This document shows, one piece after another, positions 1 through 9,466 of a stretch of DNA of 64,000 nt. A program made the position numbers and the translations under genes. The notes beneath the pieces were generated by a model. The model was not told the origin of the DNA. It saw only the letters and a program-made list of their open reading frames with translations, and did not search any database. The stretch's first letter is position 1, and every line of letters starts with the position of its first letter. The stretch is from Yersinia artesiana (GTDB lineage: Bacteria; Pseudomonadota; Gammaproteobacteria; Enterobacterales; Enterobacteriaceae): NCBI RefSeq assembly GCF_902726545.1, contig NZ_CACVAD010000015.1:30126-94125 (forward strand), read 5' to 3'.

Positions 1-1
1 T

Positions 2-1309
2 ATCATTCAGTTAGGTACCTATGACGGTACGGTGTATAACGCACGGCAGGTGGTTGATAGTATTGGTCATTTATGTGATTACATTTTGTTTGATTCGGCA
101 TGGGTGGGTTATGAACAATTTATCCCAATGATGAAAGATTTCTCGCCGTTATTGCTGGAATTAAATGAAAACGATCCTGGGATTATTGTGACTCAGTCGG
201 TACACAAACAGCAGGCTGGCTTTTCCCAAACTTCACAAGTACATAAAAAAGATAACCACATCAAAGGGCAAAAGCGCCACTGTAACCATAAGCGTTTTAA
301 CAATGCATTTATGATGCATGCCTCGACCAGCCCGTTTTATCCATTATTTGCGGCATTGGACATCAATGCGAAAATACACTCTGGCGATAGTGGCCGCCGT
401 ATGTGGATGGGTTGTGTCAAACTCGGTATCGAGACCCGTAAATTATTATTAGAGCGCTGCTCAATGTTGCGGCCATTTATTCCACCTACAGTGAGGGGGA
501 AAAATTGGCAGGATTATGATACGGATATTATTGCCAATGATGCTCGCTTCTTTAATTTTGAGCCTAACGAGCGCTGGCATGGGTTTGAAGGATATAACCA
601 AGACCAATATTTGGTTGACCCATGTAAGTTATTGCTGACCACGCCGGGTATTGATGCCAGTACTGGACAATATACCCAGTTTGGTGTGCCAGCAGCGATA
701 CTGGCGACTTTCCTGCGCGAAAATGGCATTGTGCCGGAAAAATGCGATCTGAACTCGATCTTGTTCCTGCTGACACCGGCGGAAAATCCAAGCAAAATGG
801 CTCATCTGGTTGATATGTTAGTGCAGTTTGAGCGCTATCTTGAACAAGATGCACTGCTGTGTGATGTATTGCCGACGATATATCGTAAAAATGAAGAGCG
901 TTATTGCGGATATACCTTGCGTCAGTTATGCCAAGAGATGCATGACCTGTATGTTCGTTATGATGTGAAGCAGCTACAAAAGGATATGTTCCGAAAAGCC
1001 AGCTTCCCGCAGGTTGCTATGAATCCGCAGGATGCCAATATTCAGTTTGTCCGCGACAATAATATTGAACTGAAACCTATTGCTGAAGCAGAAGGGTGTA
1101 TTGCTGCCGAAGGTGCGTTGCCCTATCCGCCGGGTGTGTTGTGTGTTGTACCGGGAGAAATATGGGGTGGGGCGGTACAGCGTTATTTCCTCGCATTAGA
1201 GGAGGGGATCAATTTATTACCGGGCTTCTCACCGGAATTGCAGGGTGTTTATATCGAAAAAGGTGATGTGGAGTGGCGGCGTATTTTTGGTTATGTCATT
1301 ATTCAGTAA
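2..1309 (+). CDS. speC: Ornithine decarboxylase (5' end outside window)
   Basis: This is the C-terminal 435 or so residues of a PLP-dependent ornithine decarboxylase, which makes putrescine from ornithine in the cytoplasm. The reading frame is open from base 2, so the gene is cut by the window edge; the first internal Met (base 32) is not the start. The motif SVHKQQAG carries the lysine expected to bind PLP (codon at 206-208). The following GQ, GRR and FNFEP stretches and the C-terminal domain match the enterobacterial SpeC/SpeF family (about 710-720 residues), so roughly 275 residues are missing. I call it speC because a mltC-yggX-mutY block follows as in E. coli; the paralogue SpeF cannot be fully excluded without the N-terminus. 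A strong hairpin follows at 1319. Confidence 0.93.
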   Translation: MIQLGTYDGTVYNARQVVDSIGHLCDYILFDSAWVGYEQFIPMMKDFSPLLLELNENDPGIIVTQSVHKQQAGFSQTSQVHKKDNHIKGQKRHCNHKRFNNAFMMHASTSPFYPLFAALDINAKIHSGDSGRRMWMGCVKLGIETRKLLLERCSMLRPFIPPTVRGKNWQDYDTDIIANDARFFNFEPNERWHGFEGYNQDQYLVDPCKLLLTTPGIDASTGQYTQFGVPAAILATFLRENGIVPEKCDLNSILFLLTPAENPSKMAHLVDMLVQFERYLEQDALLCDVLPTIYRKNEERYCGYTLRQLCQEMHDLYVRYDVKQLQKDMFRKASFPQVAMNPQDANIQFVRDNNIELKPIAEAEGCIAAEGALPYPPGVLCVVPGEIWGGAVQRYFLALEEGINLLPGFSPELQGVYIEKGDVEWRRIFGYVIIQ

Positions 1310-1318
1310 CCTGAAAAC

Positions 1319-1354
1319 AGTATGACAGCCGATGAGAATGTCGGCTGTCATACT
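1319..1354. terminator. 14-bp stem hairpin between convergent speC and permease gene
   Basis: Perfect inverted repeat, arms 1319-1332 and 1341-1354 with an 8-nt loop, lying 10 nt after the speC stop and 24 nt beyond the stop of the convergent permease gene. There is only a weak T-rich tail on either side. It probably stops or stabilises transcripts from both directions. Confidence 0.7.
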
Positions 1355-1377
1355 ATAGTTTATCCCTCTCAGGATAA

Positions 1378-2127
1378 TCAGTAACCGAAATAACGTACCA
1401 ATAAAACAGTACCTGAAAGCAATAGTAAGATGTTTATGGTCTTAATCAATTGTTCACGACTGATCCCTAAGCTGATTTTATTGGCAATCGCCAATCCGAC
1501 TAACATCCCAGGGGCTAATAGCAATACCATCCACAGAATTGACAAGTCCATATAGACTCCGGCCAGCGCAAATAAAATCACTCTGGTAAGGGTACTTAGG
1601 CCAATAAGTGTCGTCTGCGTAATCCGTAAATTGTCTTTGCTGGCTATCCGTCCGGATAAATAAATAGCATAGATAAACCCGCCGCTCCCAAATAATGCAC
1701 TGAAGATACCGCCAATTAAGCCAAAAGGAATGGCGGCTATAGGCTTGAACTGCTTTTGTGGTTTGCGTCGGCTGAGGGAATAAATTGCATATAAAATGAC
1801 AAATATGCCCAACGCCAATAGCAAAATATCGGGGCGGGTTCGCAGCAGTACCGTTGCGCCTATCAGACTGCCAATAATCATCAATGGCACCAGGCGCTTG
1901 AGCTCAGCAATATCTGCATGGCGGCTATGACGCGCTACATTGGTGATTGCGGCAACCATATCAATAATGGCTAACAATGGGACAATCTTTGCTACGGGGA
2001 TAAATAGTGCTAAAACCGGGCTGGCAATTAACGCGGAACCAAAACCAGTAATACCAAAAATAATATAGGCAATGACCATAGTGGAGAAGATAGCCACCAT
2101 TTCAAAAACGGTAAGTCCAAGGTCCAT
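1378..2127 (-). CDS. TauE/SafE-family membrane permease (sulfite/organosulfur exporter-like)
   Basis: A 249-residue integral membrane protein of the TauE/SafE (formerly DUF81) family, whose characterised members move sulfite, sulfoacetate or related anions across the inner membrane. About seven or eight hydrophobic segments are visible. The family's repeated half-domain pattern shows as an N-terminal glycine-rich GITGFGSALIASPVLALF and a second GGIFSALFGSGGFIYAIY near residue 140. Length is normal. It stands alone between speC and mltC, with a YPAL-like repeat upstream. The substrate cannot be told from sequence. The cytoplasmic arginine cluster between the halves supports the usual topology. 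Confidence 0.8.
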   Translation of the reverse strand: MDLGLTVFEMVAIFSTMVIAYIIFGITGFGSALIASPVLALFIPVAKIVPLLAIIDMVAAITNVARHSRHADIAELKRLVPLMIIGSLIGATVLLRTRPDILLLALGIFVILYAIYSLSRRKPQKQFKPIAAIPFGLIGGIFSALFGSGGFIYAIYLSGRIASKDNLRITQTTLIGLSTLTRVILFALAGVYMDLSILWMVLLLAPGMLVGLAIANKISLGISREQLIKTINILLLLSGTVLLVRYFGY

Positions 2128-2252
2128 TTGTTCAATCTGCCAGTAGTGGATCGAAAATAGTGAGCGATACTATAATCTTTTTATTGCGAATGGTTGTTAT
2201 TCAAATGTACACAGTTATCCGCTGATCACAATTTTAGCCATAAAAATGGGGG

Positions 2253-2379
2253 GTTAATGACAAAGCTGTTGATAACTCGGTGAGCGAAGGGGCTATCGTA
2301 CCTAGGGGCACTTCGACGGCTTACGCCGTTACGACCCCAACGGCACGCTTCCCCTTCATTTGATTTTGTCAGCAGTTTG
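2253..2379. repeat. YPAL-type palindromic repeat (variant core)
   Basis: About 127 bp with the same ends as the two long elements at 34770 and 51328: GTTAATGACAAAG at the left and TTTGTCAGCAGT near the right. Inside are nested inverted repeats, GAAGGGG (2286-2292) with CCCCTTC (2351-2357), and a core ACGGC-TTAC-GCCGT. The core resembles the element at 48210 rather than the other two. YPALs are described miniature palindromic insertions of yersiniae; the assignment is by ends and structure. It fills most of the 306-bp gap between the permease gene and mltC. Confidence 0.65.
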
Positions 2380-2403
2380 AATGGCACAGCGAACTGTGCC
2401 ATT
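2380..2403 (-). terminator. UUCG-capped hairpin downstream of mltC
   Basis: A 10-bp perfect stem (2380-2389 with 2394-2403) closed on the minus strand by a UUCG tetraloop, 30 nt after the mltC stop. There is no T-run because the YPAL-like repeat begins immediately beyond it. This suggests the mltC terminator was the insertion target. Confidence 0.55.
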
Positions 2404-2433
2404 GATATCTTTTAGACTAAGGTTGCAGCGGTA

Positions 2434-3510
2434 TTAATGGCGGCGGTAGCTCTTCTGAGCGCTATTCACTTTCACCAGATAACGGCGAGATTCACCAGAT
2501 GGGTGTTTAGTGGTTAGCGTTTGGAATACATCGCCTGGTGCCATATTGTTAATAATATTAACCGCTTGGTTCTTATCGCTGGAGAATACCCGCAACACGC
2601 TACCAGCACCGCCATTATAGGAAGTAATTACCGCATAACGACGTGAAGTGGCATTTTGAATACCGCCTAAATAGGTATTTTGCAAGATAGATAAATAGGC
2701 CGTACCTGCGTCGATATTATTTGCAGGGTCAAATAGATAACTGCGGCTAGGTTGACCACTTTTACCTTTCATTTTAAATACATCCCGCCCGGCAGTGTGC
2801 TGAACAACCTGCATCAGACCTAGCGCATCAGAGCCACTCACTGCATAAGGGTTGAAGCTCGATTCTGTTTGCATAATTGCCAGAATCAGTGATTCTTCTA
2901 CACCATATTTTTCGGCTGATTGGCGCACCAGCGGCAGATATTTATGAGCTCGCTTATCCAGATGGTTAGGCACTAATTGCAGGGTCACCGACCAGATAAC
3001 ATGCAAACCAGACGTGCGTTTTTGCATTTTGTTTTGCAGTAAATAATCGGCGAAATGTGCAGCTCGCCATTCCCAACGAATAGGCTCGCCATTGTTATCC
3101 AGTACCTGCCCATAAAGGAACGGTTCTTTGCTGATTTGGATATCGTTGGCATCAGAATAGAGGTCGATAGAGCCTGGATCATCGCCCATTAATAATGTGG
3201 TAATGATCGCTTGGCGTAGATGAGCCGCCGGATCGGTCGTGGCAATAGTCTCAACTGTAATAGTACCGGCATCAAAGTTGATATGGCTGCGGGTTTGATA
3301 TTGATCCGTATACTTAACGTAATCTTTCGGACCCGCTATTAAGACTTCTTTTAATCCCCAAATATTTTCAATGTTATGGGCAAACTGACCCATTAAAATT
3401 TCAAAACCGTTAGTGTCTTTGATAAAGGCTTCGTTATCTGCCTGATTTTTATTGCCTGAGCAAGACACTAACAAAGGTGCAATGACCAACAAAGCTAAAA
3501 TTTTCTTCAT
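2434..3510 (-). CDS. mltC: Membrane-bound lytic murein transglycosylase C
   Basis: An outer-membrane lipoprotein that cleaves the MurNAc-GlcNAc bond of peptidoglycan, forming 1,6-anhydro-muropeptides. With the start at 3510 the protein is 358 residues and begins MKKILALL. A signal peptide ends in the lipobox LVSC, so Cys is the lipidated residue. An ATG four codons upstream (3522) is also possible. The N-terminal half is the MltC-specific domain; the C-terminal half is an SLT domain with the catalytic Glu in QTESSFNP and the GLMQV and TSYNGG motifs. It lies in the order mltC-yggX-mutY known from E. coli, but ERIC fragments now separate it from yggX. Confidence 0.95.
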   Translation of the reverse strand: MKKILALLVIAPLLVSCSGNKNQADNEAFIKDTNGFEILMGQFAHNIENIWGLKEVLIAGPKDYVKYTDQYQTRSHINFDAGTITVETIATTDPAAHLRQAIITTLLMGDDPGSIDLYSDANDIQISKEPFLYGQVLDNNGEPIRWEWRAAHFADYLLQNKMQKRTSGLHVIWSVTLQLVPNHLDKRAHKYLPLVRQSAEKYGVEESLILAIMQTESSFNPYAVSGSDALGLMQVVQHTAGRDVFKMKGKSGQPSRSYLFDPANNIDAGTAYLSILQNTYLGGIQNATSRRYAVITSYNGGAGSVLRVFSSDKNQAVNIINNMAPGDVFQTLTTKHPSGESRRYLVKVNSAQKSYRRH

Positions 3511-3536
3511 CTTACAAGCCATATCTTAATGAGGAA

Positions 3537-3603
3537 TTTACCCGCCATATTTCAAGTTACCCGTGCGTTAGCCACCTTTTTGTAACTCGATATATTTAGG
3601 GTA
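3537..3603. repeat. Internally deleted ERIC element
   Basis: About 67 bp with recognisable ERIC ends: TACCCGCCATATTTCAAG at the left and AACTCGATATATTTAGGGTA at the right. The usual central portion (TTACTTA...TAAG region) is missing. It lies between yggX and mltC, so a yggX-mltC transcript would carry it. Confidence 0.65.
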
Positions 3604-3640
3604 ATACCCGTCATACGGTACGTTACCAGTGCGTTGGCCC
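3603..3640. repeat. ERIC end fragment
   Basis: A second truncated ERIC end directly abuts the deleted element. The sequence ATACCCGTCATAC is followed by a GTGCGTTGGCC-like part, after which the match stops just before the yggX stop codon at 3648. Confidence 0.5.
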
Positions 3641-3647
3641 CGAGTGA

Positions 3648-3920
3648 TTACTGACTCGGCGGAGTATAACCTTCAATATGAACATCCTGCCCTTCGAACA
3701 GGAAATTGACCATTTCCTGTTCCAACAATTTGCGGTCTTCTACATTCATCATGCTGAGTTTCTTCTCATTAATCAGCATGGTTTGTTTAGCTATCCATTG
3801 TGACCAGGCCTCTTTCGAGATTTCGTTATAGATACGTTTGCCGATTTCGCCCGGATACAGCTGAAAATCTTGTCCTTCAGCTTCCTTTTTTAAAAACGTG
3901 CAAAAAATCGTTCTGCTCAT
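3648..3920 (-). CDS. yggX: Fe(II)-trafficking / oxidative-damage protection protein
   Basis: A 90-residue cytoplasmic protein nearly identical to enterobacterial YggX, which helps protect Fe-S clusters from oxidative damage and is proposed to handle labile iron. The family hallmarks are [10 protein letters not shown] with the conserved Cys7, the PGE.GKRIYNE.SKEAW.QW motif, and the C-terminal helix ending [13 protein letters not shown]. It sits 63 nt downstream of mutY on the same strand, the conserved mutY-yggX pair. This suits their roles, since MutY is an Fe-S repair glycosylase. Confidence 0.96.
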   Translation of the reverse strand: MSRTIFCTFLKKEAEGQDFQLYPGEIGKRIYNEISKEAWSQWIAKQTMLINEKKLSMMNVEDRKLLEQEMVNFLFEGQDVHIEGYTPPSQ

Positions 3921-3983
3921 GCTAAATCCTCTTCTATGACTGACGTCAAATAAAACTGTTTGGGTAGACGGCGGTGTTGCCTG

Positions 3984-5075
3984 TTATGGTTTTGCTAACT
4001 TAGTTTTTGCCAATTCTTCTTTTGCTAGCTCTTCTTTTGCTAACTGAAGTAATAAACGCTCAACTGGGGCGGCCAATCCTACCGACGGTGGCTGTGCTAA
4101 GTTATACCAGAGACCTGCTCCATCATCCATGCATCCACGAGTTGATGCCGCATCCAGCCACATTGGAACAATATCCAGATGGAAGTGGCTGAAGGTGTGA
4201 CGAAAAGCAGTTAACTGCTGCAACTCACTGGCGGCCATGCCCCGTTGTTGCAGCCAGCTATCTAAATCCTCTTGCCCGGCGAATTGCGGGAAACAGAATA
4301 ATCCGCCCCACAGCCCAACAGGTGGGCGTTGTTCGAGCCATACCTGAGAGCCGTTTTGCAGCAATAGAAAATAGGCCGTTTTTTCCGGTATCGTCTGCTT
4401 GGGTTTCTTACCTGGATAGTGCGCCCAGCTATGGTTGGCATAAGCGAGACAACCTATATTCAATGGGCAAAGTTCGCACTTGGGCTTGGAGCGAGTGCAG
4501 ACAATAGCGCCTAAATCCATCATTGCCTGATTAAATTGGCCCACTCCCTTGGCTGGGGTGACATTCTCACTGATTTGCCACAGTCTCCCTTCGACATCTT
4601 TTTTACCCGGCCATCCCTCAACGGCGTAGCAACGAGCCAGAACTCGCTTAACATTTCCGTCCAAAATAGGGAAATGCTGCCCTAAAGAGAGCGATAAAAT
4701 CGCGCCAGCCGTGGAACGGCCAATGCCGGGTAATGCGAGTATTTCGTCAAAAGTCGTCGGGAATTCACCCTGATGACGTTCAACAACTGTTTGGGCGGCT
4801 TTATGTAGGTTTCTGGCGCGGGCGTAGTAACCCAGGCCAGTCCATAAATGCAGAACTTCATCCAACGGAGCAGCGGCCAAAGCACGAATATCGGGGAAAC
4901 GCAGCATAAAGCGTTGGAAATAGGGAATGACAGTCGCAACCTGCGTTTGTTGCAACATCACTTCTGATAGCCAGACTTGATACGGTGTTTTATCCAATTG
5001 CCATGGCAATGTTTTGCGGCCAAAGCGTTGGTACCACTCAAGTACCACGTGCGCGAATTGTTGCGCTTGCATCAT
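3984..5075 (-). CDS. mutY: Adenine DNA glycosylase
   Basis: Removes adenine mispaired with 8-oxoguanine or G. The start is placed at the MMQAQQF methionines (5075/5072) because E. coli MutY begins MQASQF; the longer reading up to 5171 adds 32 residues unlike the family. Visible are [12 protein letters not shown] with the catalytic Glu, the helix-hairpin-helix [12 protein letters not shown] followed by the catalytic Asp in PILDGNVKR, and the [4Fe-4S] cysteines in [19 protein letters not shown]-terminal Nudix-like 8-oxoG-recognition domain follows. The odd feature is the last 20 residues, a tandem LAKEE-type repeat not seen in E. coli. The gene diverges from trmB. Confidence 0.95.
   Translation of the reverse strand: MMQAQQFAHVVLEWYQRFGRKTLPWQLDKTPYQVWLSEVMLQQTQVATVIPYFQRFMLRFPDIRALAAAPLDEVLHLWTGLGYYARARNLHKAAQTVVERHQGEFPTTFDEILALPGIGRSTAGAILSLSLGQHFPILDGNVKRVLARCYAVEGWPGKKDVEGRLWQISENVTPAKGVGQFNQAMMDLGAIVCTRSKPKCELCPLNIGCLAYANHSWAHYPGKKPKQTIPEKTAYFLLLQNGSQVWLEQRPPVGLWGGLFCFPQFAGQEDLDSWLQQRGMAASELQQLTAFRHTFSHFHLDIVPMWLDAASTRGCMDDGAGLWYNLAQPPSVGLAAPVERLLLQLAKEELAKEELAKTKLAKP
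3987..4045 (-). repeat. 15-bp tandem repeat encoding the MutY tail
   Basis: About four degenerate copies of a 15-nt unit (minus-strand consensus TTAGCAAAAGAAGAG) encode [19 protein letters not shown] just before the stop. The two central copies are almost identical. The unit length is a multiple of three, so copy-number change would lengthen or shorten the tail without a frameshift. Confidence 0.8.
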
Positions 5076-5306
5076 AAGCAGGTATCGATATCCGGCAGAG
5101 AAATAAATTAGGGCTGGATTGCAGCATAGAGTTATCACGCTGTAAACCCCCATCGTTCCTGACACCACCACGGTGTTAGCTGCTTTTAATGCATATTAAT
5201 TGGTTATTTACCGCTTAATTTTGTACTTATGGCCGCCAGAGTTGATAAACTGGCGTATCTTTGCATAATGCGCGTTCGTATACGCAACCAACAGACAGAA
5301 AGCACC

Positions 5307-6026
5307 ATGATAAATGACGTCATATCTCCGGAATTTGATGAAAACGGCCGCGCGATGCGCCGTATTCGTAGTTTTGTCCGCCGTCAGGGGCGCCTGACCA
5401 AAGGCCAACAACTGGCGCTCGATAACTACTGGCCGGTGATGGGCGTAGAATATCAGCCAACCCCTGTTGACTTCACCGCCTTGTTTGGTCGTGAAGCGCC
5501 AGTGGTATTGGAAATCGGTTTTGGCATGGGAACCTCGCTGGTCACTATGGCTGCCAGTAATCCACAGCAGAATTTTCTGGGGATAGAAGTACACTCTCCG
5601 GGTGTTGGCGCATGCCTGGCTTCAGCACATGAAGCGGGCCTGAATAACTTGCGAGTTATGTGTCATGATGCGGTCGAAGTGCTGGAAAATATGATCCCAG
5701 ATGCATCGCTGGATATGGTTCAGTTGTTTTTCCCTGACCCATGGCACAAAGCACGCCATAATAAACGTCGTATCGTCCAGACACCTTTTGTCGAATTAGT
5801 AAAAAGTAAATTAAAAGTGGGTGGCGTGTTCCATATGGCGACCGACTGGCAGCATTATGCGGAGCACATGCTGGAGGTGATGTCAGGTGCGAGTGGGTAC
5901 CGCAATCTTTCAGAACAGAATGATTATGTTCCTCGTCCGGACTCGCGTCCGCTGACAAAATTTGAATTACGCGGCCAGCGCCTGGGACATGGCGTTTGGG
6001 ATCTGATGTTTGAGAGGAAAGAATAA
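5307..6026 (+). CDS. trmB: tRNA (guanine-N7-)-methyltransferase
   Basis: Methylates N7 of G46 in tRNA variable loops using SAM. The start at 5307 gives 239 residues, the E. coli length; an in-frame ATG at 5229 would add 26 residues with no family match. The N-terminus has the basic [12 protein letters not shown] segment. Then come the SAM-binding motif [13 protein letters not shown] (about residue 70) and the family signature [15 protein letters not shown]. Its stop overlaps the yggL start by one base (TAATG), so the two are translationally coupled. It diverges from mutY across a 230-bp gap. Confidence 0.95.
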   Translation: MINDVISPEFDENGRAMRRIRSFVRRQGRLTKGQQLALDNYWPVMGVEYQPTPVDFTALFGREAPVVLEIGFGMGTSLVTMAASNPQQNFLGIEVHSPGVGACLASAHEAGLNNLRVMCHDAVEVLENMIPDASLDMVQLFFPDPWHKARHNKRRIVQTPFVELVKSKLKVGGVFHMATDWQHYAEHMLEVMSGASGYRNLSEQNDYVPRPDSRPLTKFELRGQRLGHGVWDLMFERKE

Positions 6027-6352
6027 TGGCTAAGAATCGTAGTCGTCGTTTACGCAAAAAAATGCATATCGACGAGTTTCAGGAATTAGGTTTTTCTGTG
6101 CAGTGGACCTTCCCTGAAGGCACTGGTGTGGATGTTATTGATGAAACTGTCGATGCTTTTATCGATGAAGTCATTGAAGCCAATGGCCTGGCATTTGATG
6201 GTAGCGGCTATTTGCAGTGGGAAGGCCTGATTTGCCTGCAAGAGATTGGTCATTGCACCGATGAACACCGTGCACTGGTAACTAAATGGCTGGAAGCTCG
6301 TAAATTGAAAAATGTTGAAACCAGTGAACTGTTTGATATCTGGTGGGATTGA
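6026..6352 (+). CDS. yggL: YggL family 50S ribosome-binding protein
   Basis: A 108-residue member of the YggL/DUF469 family. E. coli YggL associates with the 50S subunit, though its exact function remains unclear. The basic N-terminus ([20 protein letters not shown]) would suit RNA contact; the rest is acidic and ends in the typical ELFDIWWD. The start overlaps the trmB stop by one base. A strong intrinsic terminator follows 31 nt after the stop. Confidence 0.9.
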   Translation: MAKNRSRRLRKKMHIDEFQELGFSVQWTFPEGTGVDVIDETVDAFIDEVIEANGLAFDGSGYLQWEGLICLQEIGHCTDEHRALVTKWLEARKLKNVETSELFDIWWD

Positions 6353-6382
6353 TCTTCCGTTTTAACGGTAGATAATTGATAA

Positions 6383-6411
6383 GGGCGCCTAATGCAGGCG
6401 CCTTTGTTTTT
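6383..6411 (+). terminator. Intrinsic terminator of trmB-yggL
   Basis: GC-rich stem GGCGCCT (6384-6390) with AGGCGCC (6396-6402), a 5-nt loop, then TTTGTTTTT. The ATG at 6392 that would open the longest glsB frame sits in the loop, which argues against it as a start. Confidence 0.9.
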
Positions 6412-6463
6412 ATCAGACGCAGTTAGCGGAAACGGTTACCGGAGATTGATTGGGAGCATTGTT

Positions 6464-7408
6464 GTGGCAGCAGCTTTAGGGGTAACAACAGGTTTAGATA
6501 ATACCTTGCTGGCAGATATCTTGCAGCAGGTGCGCCCGCTGATTGGTCAAGGGAAAGTGGCGGATTATATCCCCGCCCTGGCCGAAGTTTCGGCTGATAA
6601 ATTGGGTATCGCGGTCTGTACACTGGATGGCACGATATATCAGGCCGGAGATGCTAATGAGCGCTTTTCTATTCAATCGATTTCAAAAGTATTAAGTTTG
6701 ACGCTGGCATTATCCCGTTATGGCGAGCAGGAAATATGGCAGCGAGTGGGTAAAGAGCCATCAGGCCAGCCGTTTAACTCGCTGGTGCAGCTAGAGTTAG
6801 AAAAGGGTAAACCGCGCAACCCGTTTATTAATCCGGGAGCGCTGGTGGTGTGCGATATGCTACAAAGCCGCCTGAGTGCACCGAAGCAAAGGATGTTAGA
6901 AGTGGTGCGCCAGTTAGTGAATGACGACAACATTAGTTACGACCCGCGTGTGGCGCGCTCGGAATTTGAGCATTCAGATCGCAATGCTGCTATTGCCTAT
7001 CTAATGAAGTCTTTTGGTAATTTCAATAACGATGTCCTGACGGTACTGCAGACCTATTTCCACTATTGCGCCATGCGCATGAGTTGTGTCGAACTGGCTC
7101 GCTGCTTTGTCTATCTGGCAAATCAGGGGCGCAGTATTAGTGGGCATGGCTCGCTCATCACACCAATGCAAGCGCGGCAAATCAATGCTCTGATGATTAC
7201 CAGCGGTATGTATGATGGAGCTGGTGAATTTGCTTTCCGCGTCGGTATGCCGGGGAAATCGGGGGTCGGAGGCGGGATTATCGCCATTGTGCCTGAGGAG
7301 TTATGTATTGCGGTTTGGTCACCGGAATTAGACCATGCGGGGAACTCTCTGGCCGGAACGGCTGCCTTAGAGCTACTGGCACAGCGGATTGGTCGCTCCA
7401 TTTTTTAG
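6464..7408 (+). CDS. glsB: Glutaminase
   Basis: Hydrolyses glutamine to glutamate and ammonia (serine-dependent beta-lactamase-like glutaminase family, like E. coli YneH/GlsB, about 308 residues). I choose the GTG at 6464, seven bases after a GGGAG ribosome-binding site, giving 314 residues. The ATG at 6392 lies inside the yggL terminator loop, and its extra 24 residues have no family counterpart. Seen: [20 protein letters not shown], the catalytic Ser-X-X-Lys in [29 protein letters not shown], and the C-terminal [18 protein letters not shown] loop. It stands alone between terminators. Confidence 0.9.
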   Translation: MAAALGVTTGLDNTLLADILQQVRPLIGQGKVADYIPALAEVSADKLGIAVCTLDGTIYQAGDANERFSIQSISKVLSLTLALSRYGEQEIWQRVGKEPSGQPFNSLVQLELEKGKPRNPFINPGALVVCDMLQSRLSAPKQRMLEVVRQLVNDDNISYDPRVARSEFEHSDRNAAIAYLMKSFGNFNNDVLTVLQTYFHYCAMRMSCVELARCFVYLANQGRSISGHGSLITPMQARQINALMITSGMYDGAGEFAFRVGMPGKSGVGGGIIAIVPEELCIAVWSPELDHAGNSLAGTAALELLAQRIGRSIF

Positions 7409-7510
7409 GACAGCTCCCCTTCATGCCTAAAGTAAATTATGGCAGGGTGGGGATTAGCGCGTTATAAATAGCCATAGAAATGCAGGATGGTACAGTTTCT
7501 CAGGAGTCTT

Positions 7511-8251
7511 ATGTTACTTAAAATGAAAGCATTACGAACGGTCGGCCTGGCAGTGTTGATGCTGACTGCTTGGCAGGCACAAGCTGATTATCAATGCAGC
7601 GTAAAGCCGCAGGATGATGTGATTATCAGCCCGCAATCCGTACAGGTGGAGGGTGCCAGCGGTAATTTGCAGATTTCGCCCGACGGTGATGTTACCCGTA
7701 ATGGCAAGACATTAACTCTGACCGATGCGCAGCGCCAGCAGGCTTTCCGCTATCAGACGGCCTTGCGCAAAGATTTACCGTGGATAGACCAAGGGGCGCA
7801 GCAGCGCCTGGAAAAAGCGCGGGTTTCATTGGATAAAGTGATTGTTCAGCAACTGGGCAGCAACAGCAATGTGCGCAACCGGCTCACAACGCTGAATGAT
7901 CAGCTTAAACAACAAATGAGCCGTATTATTGAGAAACGTAGCGACGGCTTAACTTTCCATCATAAAGCTATTGATGAGGTTGAAAAAGACGGTCGTCAGT
8001 TGGTGCAACAGAGCATGGGCGGTGTGTTGCAAGACAGTCTCAATGAAATGGGGGTTAAGCAGGCGACCAGTGGCGGTGGCGGTAATAATCCATTGCAGGC
8101 CATTATGGGCAATCTGGGTGGATTGCAGCAGGCTATCCAAAACGAATGGAATAATCAGGAGCAGGATTTCCAGCAATTCGGGCACGAGGTATGTGGTCGT
8201 GTGACGGCGCTGGAGCAGCAGCGTAAGGATTTACTCAAAGCATTAAACTAA
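7511..8251 (+). CDS. yggN: YggN family periplasmic protein (DUF2884)
   Basis: An exported protein of unknown function, orthologous to E. coli YggN. The start at 7511 follows CAGGAG; a longer frame from 7487 precedes that ribosome site. A signal peptide ending AQA is followed by mature DYQCSVKPQDDVIISPQ. The body is helical and glutamine-rich, with a conserved IIEKRSDGLTFHHKAIDEV segment and a late Cys (HEVCGRV), so the two cysteines may form a disulfide in the periplasm. It sits between glsB and convergent hemW. Confidence 0.85.
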   Translation: MLLKMKALRTVGLAVLMLTAWQAQADYQCSVKPQDDVIISPQSVQVEGASGNLQISPDGDVTRNGKTLTLTDAQRQQAFRYQTALRKDLPWIDQGAQQRLEKARVSLDKVIVQQLGSNSNVRNRLTTLNDQLKQQMSRIIEKRSDGLTFHHKAIDEVEKDGRQLVQQSMGGVLQDSLNEMGVKQATSGGGGNNPLQAIMGNLGGLQQAIQNEWNNQEQDFQQFGHEVCGRVTALEQQRKDLLKALN

Positions 8252-8268
8252 TAACATGCTTCGGATTT

Positions 8269-8307
8269 AACAGGTTCAGGTTGTGAATGTCATCTGAACC
8301 TGTTTTT
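8269..8307. terminator. Bidirectional terminator between yggN and hemW
   Basis: An 11-bp perfect stem (AACAGGTTCAG at 8269-8279 with its complement at 8294-8304) with a T-run on the plus side. It lies between convergent genes. Confidence 0.88.
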
Positions 8308-8335
8308 CTCACTTATCGCTATAAAACAGGTAGCG

Positions 8336-9466
8336 TTACAAGAACAGTTCTAACAGCGAGTTAAGGAATAACTTCCCTTTCTCGGTGATCTGCCAGTATT
8401 CCTCTGTTTCGATTAAATATTCTTTCGCTAATGCCTCGTCCAGTTGTGGGCGAATTGTGCTTTCAGCTAATCCGGTAAAATGGGTGAAATCTGTTCGTGG
8501 CGCAGCTTCCAGTAAGCGGAAACGGTTCATAAAGAACTCAAAAGGCCGATCAGCGGCTTCTACCTCGTACTGCTTATCCAGATAGTTGCCCTGCATGAAA
8601 CCACGGGGATGTTTGGTTTTTATCGTGCGTAGGATTCGCCCATCACTAAACGTGATTTTACCGTGTGCACCGCAGCCAATTCCCAGATAATCGCCAAAGC
8701 GCCAGTAGTTTAGGTTATGTTGGCATTGATAACCCGGTTTGGCATAGGCCGAGGTTTCATATTGCTGATACCCGGCGGCACTCAATAACTGATGCCCTTG
8801 CTGGAAGATATCCCACAACGCGTCGTCATCCGGCAGTATAGGAGGGCGCGAACTAAAGCCGGTGTTTGGCTCAATCGTCAACTGATACCAAGACAGGTGC
8901 GGTGGATTTAAAGCGATGGCCTGGCGCAAATCATCCAGTGCTTCTTCCAATGACTGATCCGGCAAGCCGTGCATTAAGTCCAGATTAAAACTGCGCAGCT
9001 CCAGTGAGGTTGCCAGTTCTGCGGCCCGCTTGGCCTCATCCGGCCCGTGTATCCGCCCCAGCCGTGTTAATTTCTCGGCACTGAAGCTTTGCACCCCAAT
9101 TGAGATGCGATTGATACCGGCGCGCTGATAGCCGCTAAAGCGATCCGCTTCCACGGCACCGGGGTTGGCTTCCATGGTGATTTCAGCATCAATTGCCAGT
9201 GGCAATCTGGCTCGAACGCCATCAAGTAACTGTTGCATCGCCTCGGCGCTGAGCAAGCTTGGCGTGCCGCCACCAATAAAAATGGTGCTAATCTCACGAC
9301 CACTGACCAGAGGCACGTCGACATCAAGATCCGCTAGCAAGTGCTCTACATATTCCTGGTGGGGGACATCTCCTTTCAGCGCATGGGAATTAAAGTCACA
9401 GTAAGGGCATTTCTGCACACACCAGGGAATGTGAATGTAGAGGCTAAGTGGGGGGAACTTAAGCAT
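8336..9466 (-). CDS. hemW: Heme chaperone HemW, radical SAM family
   Basis: A CPO3-like radical SAM protein that binds and delivers heme to respiratory enzymes; formerly annotated as oxygen-independent coproporphyrinogen oxidase YggW. The start at 9466 matches the E. coli N-terminus ([15 protein letters not shown]), giving 376 residues and an 8-base overlap with the end of rdgB. The [4Fe-4S] motif is CVQKCPYC. The following Phe instead of a fourth Cys distinguishes HemW from true Hem[17 protein letters not shown] and GIGCGAHG follow, and the C-terminal HemN domain is present. It is last in the yggT-yggU-rdgB-hemW operon. Confidence 0.95.
   Translation of the reverse strand: MLKFPPLSLYIHIPWCVQKCPYCDFNSHALKGDVPHQEYVEHLLADLDVDVPLVSGREISTIFIGGGTPSLLSAEAMQQLLDGVRARLPLAIDAEITMEANPGAVEADRFSGYQRAGINRISIGVQSFSAEKLTRLGRIHGPDEAKRAAELATSLELRSFNLDLMHGLPDQSLEEALDDLRQAIALNPPHLSWYQLTIEPNTGFSSRPPILPDDDALWDIFQQGHQLLSAAGYQQYETSAYAKPGYQCQHNLNYWRFGDYLGIGCGAHGKITFSDGRILRTIKTKHPRGFMQGNYLDKQYEVEAADRPFEFFMNRFRLLEAAPRTDFTHFTGLAESTIRPQLDEALAKEYLIETEEYWQITEKGKLFLNSLLELFL

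Noticed and set aside
5075..5171. Longer MutY with 32 extra N-terminal residues
   Set aside because: The extension has no counterpart in MutY proteins, which begin at MQA.QF.
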